This document shows, in pieces, positions 1-5,204 of a DNA stretch of 5,204 nt. The stretch's first letter is position 1. Every line of letters starts with the position of its first letter. Source of the DNA: Beijerinckiaceae bacterium (GTDB taxonomy: Bacteria > Pseudomonadota > Alphaproteobacteria > Rhizobiales > Beijerinckiaceae); assembly GCA_947458675.1 (NCBI GenBank), contig CANHAW010000172.1, positions 1 through 5,204 on the forward strand. The letters run 5' to 3'. A program made the position numbers and the translations under genes. Under the pieces are notes generated by a model. It was not told the DNA's origin. It ran no database searches and saw only the letters and a program-made list of their open reading frames with translations.

Positions 1-660
1 CAGGTTATTCCTCGCGACCGTCATGCCATGTATTTTGCCACGCTTGGCGTGATCGCATCCTCCATCGAGCGGCTGGCCACCGAAGTGCGCCACATGCAGC
101 GCACCGAAGTGCTGGAAGCGGAGGAATTTTTCTCGGAGGGCCAGAAGGGCTCTTCCGCCATGCCGCACAAGCGCAACCCTGTGCTCACCGAAAACCTCAC
201 CGGCCTCGCCCGCCTCGTGCGCGGCATGGCGATCCCCGCCATGGAAAATGTCGCGCTCTGGCATGAACGCGATATTTCGCACTCATCCGTTGAGCGCATG
301 ATCGGCCCTGATGCCACTGTCACGCTCGATTTCGCGCTGGCGCGCCTCACCGGCGTGATCGACAAGCTGATCGTCTATCCAGAAAACATGCAGAAGAATA
401 TGGATCGGCTGGGCGGCCTCATCCATTCGCAGCGCGTGCTGCTCGCTCTCACCCAAAAGGGCGTGTCGCGCGAGGATTCTTATAAATTCGTACAGCGCAA
501 TGCCATGCCGGTTTGGCGCGGCGAAGGCGATTTCCTGACGCTTTTGAAGAAAGATCCGGAAGTCTCGAAAGCTCTGTCAGACAAGGAGCTCGAGGAGCTC
601 TTCGACCTCGGCTATCATCTGAAACACGTCGATACGATTTTCGCCCGCGTGTTTGGCTGA
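1..660 (+). CDS. purB: Adenylosuccinate lyase, C-terminal part (5' end outside window)
   Basis: This enzyme releases fumarate at two steps of cytosolic purine synthesis: SAICAR to AICAR, and adenylosuccinate to AMP. The frame is open from base 1 and ends with TGA at 658-660, giving 219 residues. That is roughly half of the ~430-435 residues usual for this family branch. Visible residues 50-60 read GSSAMPHKRNP, the fumarase/aspartase superfamily signature loop that carries the catalytic serine. Upstream, QVIPRDRHA matches the purB active-site region; downstream, the HERDISHSS segment (about 88-96) is also typical. The last ~100 residues form the helical C-terminal domain. The ATG at 28 is internal, because conserved purB sequence continues upstream of it. 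The gene converges on the reductase gene with a 52-bp gap. No frameshift or missing key residue is visible. Identification is secure. Confidence 0.96.
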   Translation, partial: QVIPRDRHAMYFATLGVIASSIERLATEVRHMQRTEVLEAEEFFSEGQKGSSAMPHKRNPVLTENLTGLARLVRGMAIPAMENVALWHERDISHSSVERMIGPDATVTLDFALARLTGVIDKLIVYPENMQKNMDRLGGLIHSQRVLLALTQKGVSREDSYKFVQRNAMPVWRGEGDFLTLLKKDPEVSKALSDKELEELFDLGYHLKHVDTIFARVFG

Positions 661-673
661 GAATTGCGCACCA

Positions 674-710
674 GCGGTGAGGCGCAAGTCTCACCGCAAG
701 TCTCACCGCA
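674..710. terminator. Possible bidirectional terminator with alternative right arms
   Basis: The left arm GCGGTGAG (674-681) pairs perfectly with CTCACCGC at 690-697 (8-nt loop), or with an identical copy at 702-709 (20-nt loop). The second copy exists because 683-710 is a 12-bp tandem repeat of about 2.3 units. The element fills the gap between the stop codons of two convergent genes, as expected for a shared terminator. There is only a short ATTT after the distal arm on the + strand and no T-run on the - strand, so intrinsic termination may be weak. The hairpin is seen; the terminator role is inferred. Confidence 0.5.
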
Positions 711-712
711 TT

Positions 713-2188
<1,476 letters not shown>

Positions 2189-2212
2189 TCAAGGGCGATT
2201 TGGCGAGTTCGA

Positions 2213-2617
2213 CTAGCGCCCGAGAAGGTCGGCAATGGCCGCGCGGACAGCGGCAATTTCCCGCAGCAGCTCCGCCAGCGCCTGGGCGCGCCCCTCCGGC
2301 GTGCTAGACCCGATATAGGCCTCGCAGGCCTGCGCCAGGGCCATGGCCCCGACGCGCCGGGCGGAGGTGAGCAACATGCGGGCCAGATCCGAGGCAAGGG
2401 CGGGGTCGCGATCGGAAATCAGCCCGAAACGGGCCGCCAATTGCCCCGCCTGAGCCCCAAAAAGCGACAAAAGCTCGATCTCCCGCCCTTTATCCCCAGA
2501 AGATTGACGCGCGAGGCAAACCAGATCGAGAACCGGCCGAGGCTCCGGGGGCTCCCCTGCCGGACCGGCCGAGGCATCGGCTAGGTCAGCAATAGGTCTC
2601 GGTTGGATTTGAGCCAT
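2213..2617 (-). CDS. Hpt-domain-like protein lacking the phosphoacceptor histidine
   Basis: This is a 134-residue soluble protein. After a Pro/Ala-rich N-terminus (1-29), residues 30-64 (LDLVCLARQSSGDKGREIE onward) resemble the first helix and acidic/basic segment of alphaproteobacterial Hpt proteins. Residues 78-102 align with the Hpt core consensus AHxLKGSAxxxGAxxLAxxCexl, reading LARMLLTSARRVGA followed by MALAQACEAYI. In that alignment the phosphorylated His is Arg80, the conserved Lys is Leu83 and the conserved Gly is Thr84, while the SAR..GA part is kept. The protein contains no histidine anywhere. A final amphipathic helix (108-133) completes a four-helix bundle. It therefore cannot act in His phosphotransfer and may instead bind a receiver or other partner. 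It is the first gene of the - strand operon and is divergent from the giant rod protein. The fold assignment is by eye and reasonably strong; the function is unknown. Confidence 0.72.
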   Translation of the reverse strand: MAQIQPRPIADLADASAGPAGEPPEPRPVLDLVCLARQSSGDKGREIELLSLFGAQAGQLAARFGLISDRDPALASDLARMLLTSARRVGAMALAQACEAYIGSSTPEGRAQALAELLREIAAVRAAIADLLGR

Positions 2618-2745
2618 TCAGAAAGTTTCCCGACAAAAAAAGGGGCAGCAAAACGGCCGCCGAACCCAATCCGGGTCGCAGCGAACATCTTTCGGCCATG
2701 ATGGTGGCGTGACAAGGTGAAGTGTCCGTTAACGACGTTTTCGAA

Positions 2746-2759
2746 TTGGCTCCGGCCAA
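2746..2759. promoter_or_regulatory. Operator-like palindrome
   Basis: TTGGC-TCCG-GCCAA is a perfect inverted repeat with 5-base arms and a 4-base spacer, placed near the middle of the divergent control region. Its symmetry and position suit a dimeric regulator. No specific regulator can be named, and a short palindrome of this kind can arise by chance. Confidence 0.25.
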
Positions 2760-2788
2760 GGTTTCAACTGCCGTCGGATTTCGATACA

Positions 2789-2803
2789 TTGACGATTGGT
2801 TAA
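2789..2803. promoter_or_regulatory. CtrA-box-like site
   Basis: Read on the - strand this is TTAA-N7-TCAA, matching 7 of 8 fixed bases of the alphaproteobacterial CtrA consensus TTAA-N7-TTAA. The 5' half continues as TTAACCAA, close to the TTAACCAT form. It lies 96 bp upstream of the GPR-like start and 171 bp upstream of the Hpt-like start. A poorer site (TTAA-N7-TTCG, 6 of 8) lies at 2729-2743. TTAA is uncommon in this GC-rich sequence, but chance occurrence is not excluded. Confidence 0.35.
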
Positions 2804-2857
2804 CGCGGCGAGGTGCGCCCGAGGCCCTATTTTGGGGAGCTCCTGCGCTGGCGTGAC

Positions 2858-2874
2858 CGCCGGGAAACCCGGCG
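2858..2874 (+). other. Stable hairpin in the leader of the GPR-like gene
   Basis: CGCCGGG-AAA-CCCGGCG is a perfect 7-bp, all-GC stem with an AAA triloop. It ends 25 bases before the ATG at 2900 and 13 bases before the Shine-Dalgarno sequence. No T-run follows, so it is not a normal intrinsic terminator. If transcribed it would be a 5'-UTR structure; if not, it could be an operator. Confidence 0.45.
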
Positions 2875-2887
2875 TTGCGGTGAGTTC

Positions 2888-2893
2888 AAGAGG
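2888..2893 (+). promoter_or_regulatory. Ribosome binding site of the GPR-like gene
   Basis: AAGAGG lies 6 bases before the ATG at 2900 but only 3 bases before the tandem ATG at 2897. The spacing favours 2900 as the main start, although the two starts differ by only one methionine. Confidence 0.6.
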
Positions 2894-2899
2894 CATATG

Positions 2900-5204
2900 A
2901 TGGCCATACAACCCAAGGCTCAGGATCCGACTGCGGCGGCGCTGTCTGCGATCGAGGAAGCACTCAACCTTGCACAGGTTGCAGAAGCGACCACTCCCGA
3001 GCCAAAGCCCGACGCCTCAAAACAGAAATCCGCGACAAAGGCCGAGCCACGGCCTGAACCGAAATTCGAAATGCCGCCGGAACCGGCGCGCAAGACCGAG
3101 CCAGCTCAGCCGCGCAGCAGCGAGGTCGAGGAAAAGGCGCGCTCCTATCGCCGCATGACGGAAGAACCCAAGGTCGAAGCCAAGGCCCCGCCGCAGCCTG
3201 CCGCCCTTGCTCCCGCGCCTGCCGCCAATGACGACCGCCGCTCGGTCGGACAGATTCTTCAGGCTTTCCGAGTTCGCTCCAGCCCTGCGCCTTTGGCGCT
3301 GGCCGGCTTTGGCTCCGCCCTCTGGCTCGGCCTTGTCGGCTTTTATGCCACCACGCTCGGGCCGATCGCCCTGCAGCAGGTGATCGTTCTGGGTCTGGCC
3401 GGTCTCGGCCCGGTCGTTTTCTTCTTTGTCTCGGCCATGATCCTGCGCCGCGCGCAGGAAATGCGCCTGACCGCGCAGGCCCTGACCGAAGTCGCCATGC
3501 GCCTCGCCGAGCCTGAAACGGTAGCGACAGAACAAGTCGTCACGCTTTCGCAGGCCATCCGCCGCGAAGTCGCCTCGATGGGCGATGGCATTGAACGCGC
3601 GCTTGCCCGCGCCAGCGAACTGGAAACCGTGGTCCGCGCCGAGGTTTCGACGCTCGAGCGCTCCTATACGGAAAACGAGCGCCGCATCCGCGCGTTGATT
3701 GACGAACTCTCCTCGGAACGCGAGGCGATTGTCGTCAATGCCGACCGCGTGCGCCAAGCCATTTCAGGCGCGCATGAAGCTTTGTCGCGCGATCTTGAGA
3801 CAGCGAGCATCCAGATTGCCGAGCGCGTCGGCGAAGCCGGCTCACGCGTCAGCGAATTGCTCGGCTCGAAGGGCGAACAGATCAGCCAGACGCTGGGACG
3901 CACCGGCGACGAGCTCATCCACCGCATTTCGGTCAATGGTTCCGAGATTGTGAACCGTCTGGCTGAGACCGGCGATGGCGTGACGGCCAAGCTGACCAAT
4001 GCCACGGACGATATTTCGACGCATATCGGCGCGCGCATTGCCGAAATCGACGATCGTCTCAAGACGACCGGCGAGGCTTTGGTGGCCGATCTCACCGGCC
4101 GCGGCAATGATGTCGCCGCACGCATTGAGGAAACCGGCGCGCATATCGCCGACACAATCTCCTCGCGCGGCAACGATCTGGCCGATCGCCTTGCCGAAAC
4201 AGGCGAGCGGATCGAAAACACGATTACCGTGCATGGCGGCGAACTCGAAACCCGCATCAGCACGACGGGCGACCAGATCACGACGCTCATTTCCGAGCGC
4301 GCCAATGCCGTTTATGACCTGTTCCACACATCGGGTCACGAACTCGCCTCGCAACTTGAAAATCACCATCTGCAGCTCTCCGAACATCTTGAGCGCGAAG
4401 TGGTGGAACTGACCGGCCGCTTCGCCACCTCGGCAGAAGAAGCCATCACCGCGATCGGCGTCCATGCCGACCGAGTCACCGAACATATTGCCGATCGCCT
4501 GCAGGCTTTCGAAGGGACCGTCCTCACCCAGGGCGCCCGCGTCACCGAGGCATTGTCCGAACGCGTCTCCGATTTCGAAACGAGCGTTGTCGCCAATGGC
4601 GATCGTATCAGCGGCGAAATGGCCGACCGCCTTGTCGCCTTCGAAAACACTGTTGTCAGCCAGGGCGAGATTCTCGCCGGCCAGATTGCCGAACATGCAG
4701 AACGTTTCACCATCGATGTCGCAGCGCGGCTCGAGACGGTGGAAAACGCCATTGCAATTCACGGCGGCGATCTCGCAGACCGCATCGGCCAGCATGCCGA
4801 GCGCTTCACGCAGGACGTCGGCACGCAGCTCTCGAGCGTCGAGAATATCTTCACGCTCCACGGCGAAGCACTTGCCGTGCGTCTTGAAACGCAGGCCACA
4901 GCGACTGCCGAATTGCTCGAAGAGCGCGTCCGCGAATTCGACGAACGCGCCACCAGCAAGGCGCAGACGATTGCCGGCTCGCTTGATGCGCTCATCACCA
5001 AGATCGACACCGGCCTCGATTCGCGCGCCAAGTCGCTCAACGAGACCCTCGCCCAGCGCGCGCTCGAAGTGGCGCAAGTGCTCGGCGAAGGCGGACGTCA
5101 GGTCACCCGTGCCCTCGACACGAAAGCGTCGGAGATCGATGCCATTCTGCTCGAGCGTTCGACCGCTTTGTCGGAAACGCTTGGCGCCAAAGCATCCGAG
5201 ATCA
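2900..5204 (+). CDS. gpr: Giant membrane-anchored helical-repeat protein, GPR/RgsE-like (3' end outside window)
   Basis: The first 768 residues are visible and the frame is open at the window end. Counting from the ATG at 2900: 1-30 is a short amphipathic helix, and 31-112 is a Pro/Ala/Lys/Glu-rich, probably disordered linker. Two membrane helices at about 131-153 and 161-182 form a hairpin with an uncharged turn. Arg residues flank it on both sides (113-126 and 183-184), so both termini should be cytoplasmic. Residues 183-280 are a charged helical segment with IRREVASMGDGIERALARA at 220-238. From 281 onward the chain is a continuous array of 11-residue repeats. There is no proline after 205 and no cysteine in the visible part. 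This layout matches the Growth Pole Ring protein of Agrobacterium (about 2,100 residues, apolipoprotein-like helices) and RgsE of Sinorhizobium, which organise polar growth. The assignment rests on architecture and remembered sequence character, not an alignment. Other alphaproteobacterial coiled-coil proteins remain possible. Confidence 0.8.
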   Translation, partial: MAIQPKAQDPTAAALSAIEEALNLAQVAEATTPEPKPDASKQKSATKAEPRPEPKFEMPPEPARKTEPAQPRSSEVEEKARSYRRMTEEPKVEAKAPPQPAALAPAPAANDDRRSVGQILQAFRVRSSPAPLALAGFGSALWLGLVGFYATTLGPIALQQVIVLGLAGLGPVVFFFVSAMILRRAQEMRLTAQALTEVAMRLAEPETVATEQVVTLSQAIRREVASMGDGIERALARASELETVVRAEVSTLERSYTENERRIRALIDELSSEREAIVVNADRVRQAISGAHEALSRDLETASIQIAERVGEAGSRVSELLGSKGEQISQTLGRTGDELIHRISVNGSEIVNRLAETGDGVTAKLTNATDDISTHIGARIAEIDDRLKTTGEALVADLTGRGNDVAARIEETGAHIADTISSRGNDLADRLAETGERIENTITVHGGELETRISTTGDQITTLISERANAVYDLFHTSGHELASQLENHHLQLSEHLEREVVELTGRFATSAEEAITAIGVHADRVTEHIADRLQAFEGTVLTQGARVTEALSERVSDFETSVVANGDRISGEMADRLVAFENTVVSQGEILAGQIAEHAERFTIDVAARLETVENAIAIHGGDLADRIGQHAERFTQDVGTQLSSVENIFTLHGEALAVRLETQATATAELLEERVREFDERATSKAQTIAGSLDALITKIDTGLDSRAKSLNETLAQRALEVAQVLGEGGRQVTRALDTKASEIDAILLERSTALSETLGAKASEI
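3740..5191 (+). repeat. 44 consecutive 11-residue (33-bp) coding repeats
   Basis: Cutting the protein every 11 residues from Ala281 gives 44 units that never lose register. Position 4 is hydrophobic in 42 units (exceptions Ala in unit 22 and Thr in unit 36). Position 8 is Ile, Leu, Val, Phe or Met in 43 units (exception Ala in unit 37). Position 1 is Gly in 19 units and Ala in 11. A typical unit is GNDLADRLAET. The 3-4-4 spacing of core positions is the hendecad pattern (11 residues per 3 turns). At DNA level the units have diverged at synonymous sites, so this is a protein repeat, not a recent tandem duplication. Confidence 0.9.
4466..4861 (+). repeat. Higher-order 22- and 33-residue repeats within the hendecad array
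   Basis: Units 23-28 pair into three 22-residue repeats (4466-4531, 4532-4597, 4598-4663). Each has a second half of the form [LV]xxFExxVxxx. Units 29-34 form two 33-residue repeats (4664-4762 and 4763-4861) sharing 17 of 33 residues, including AERFT in the middle unit and VEN in the last. This suggests growth by duplication of blocks of two or three hendecads. Confidence 0.7.

Larger units (their letters stand above)
2618..2899. promoter_or_regulatory. Divergent control region between Hpt-like and GPR-like genes
   Basis: This 282-bp gap holds no credible gene. It must contain the promoters for both directions. Recognisable elements are two GTTAAC sites (2728-2733 and 2799-2804) that are parts of CtrA-box-like motifs, a 14-bp palindrome (2746-2759), an A7 run (2635-2641) just before the Hpt-like gene, and a hairpin (2858-2874) just before the GPR-like gene. 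A weak sigma70-like pair for the - strand is TTGTCA (2715-2710) and AAAGAT (2692-2687) with 17 bases between them. No convincing -10/-35 pair was found for the + strand. No GANTC methylation site occurs in the gap. Confidence 0.6.

Noticed and set aside
28..660. ATG at 28 as the start of purB
   Set aside because: Conserved adenylosuccinate lyase sequence (QVIPRDRHA) continues upstream to base 1, so the gene begins outside the window.
2687..2715. Sigma70-type promoter TTGTCA-N17-AAAGAT for the Hpt-like operon
   Set aside because: The -35 element is acceptable but the -10 element matches only 3 of 6 bases, so it was not annotated as a separate feature.
2813..2899. GTG at 2813 as an upstream start for the GPR-like gene
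   Set aside because: The frame is open back to a TAA at 2801, but the added sequence would cross the hairpin and the Shine-Dalgarno sequence, and it contains no family-like residues.
2586..2911. Two small - strand open frames (2586-2789 and 2729-2911) upstream of the Hpt-like gene
   Set aside because: They overlap the Hpt-like start or the divergent control region, have no evident Shine-Dalgarno sequence, and show no recognisable protein features.
3842..5077. 411-codon open frame on the - strand opposite the GPR-like gene
   Set aside because: It is antisense to an uninterrupted, strongly patterned coding frame. Its openness follows from the high-GC repeat codons, and its sequence is only the mirror of the 33-bp periodicity. 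The same applies to the - strand frames at 3017-3757, 3664-4305, 4363-4752 and 4759-5040.
3740..5191. CRISPR array or recent DNA tandem repeat with 33-bp spacing
   Set aside because: The periodicity is in the protein pattern only. The DNA units differ widely, with no conserved direct repeat and no unique spacers.

Overview
The window looks like a chromosomal segment of an alphaproteobacterium, most likely of the order Hyphomicrobiales (Rhizobiales). The reasons are the moderately high GC content, the strong G/C preference at third codon positions, and the gene set: a purB of the Bacillus/alphaproteobacterial type, an adrenodoxin-type [2Fe-2S] ferredoxin, a thioredoxin-reductase-like ferredoxin-NADP reductase, an Hpt-like protein, and a giant membrane-anchored helical-repeat protein resembling the Growth Pole Ring protein (GPR in Agrobacterium, RgsE in Sinorhizobium). 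No mobile element, tRNA, rRNA or CRISPR array was seen.

Layout. (1) 1-660, + strand: the C-terminal half of purB (adenylosuccinate lyase), entering from the left edge. (2) 661-712: a short convergent gap with an inverted repeat whose right arm is duplicated by a 12-bp tandem repeat, a possible two-way terminator. (3) 2617 to 713, - strand: three genes in the same direction with gaps of 75 and 66 bp, probably one operon. Their order is a small Hpt-fold protein lacking the phosphorylatable histidine, then the [2Fe-2S] ferredoxin, then the ferredoxin-NADP reductase. An 8-bp hairpin lies between the last two. (4) 2618-2899: a divergent control region with two CtrA-box-like elements, an operator-like palindrome and a stable hairpin just before the next gene. 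(5) 2900 to the right edge, + strand: the first 768 residues of the giant GPR/RgsE-like protein, open at the window end.

How the genes fit together. The ferredoxin and reductase form a minimal NADPH -> FAD -> [2Fe-2S] electron chain; their client enzyme is not in the window. The giant protein has an N-terminal disordered tail, a two-helix membrane hairpin and then a very long rod. From residue 281 to the window edge the rod is 44 consecutive 11-residue repeats with no insertion or deletion. The histidine-less Hpt protein is transcribed divergently from it across a region with cell-cycle-type regulatory motifs. A link between the two in polar growth or cell-cycle signalling is plausible, but it is inference only. 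The most unusual observations are the uninterrupted hendecad array and the Hpt protein that contains no histidine at all.
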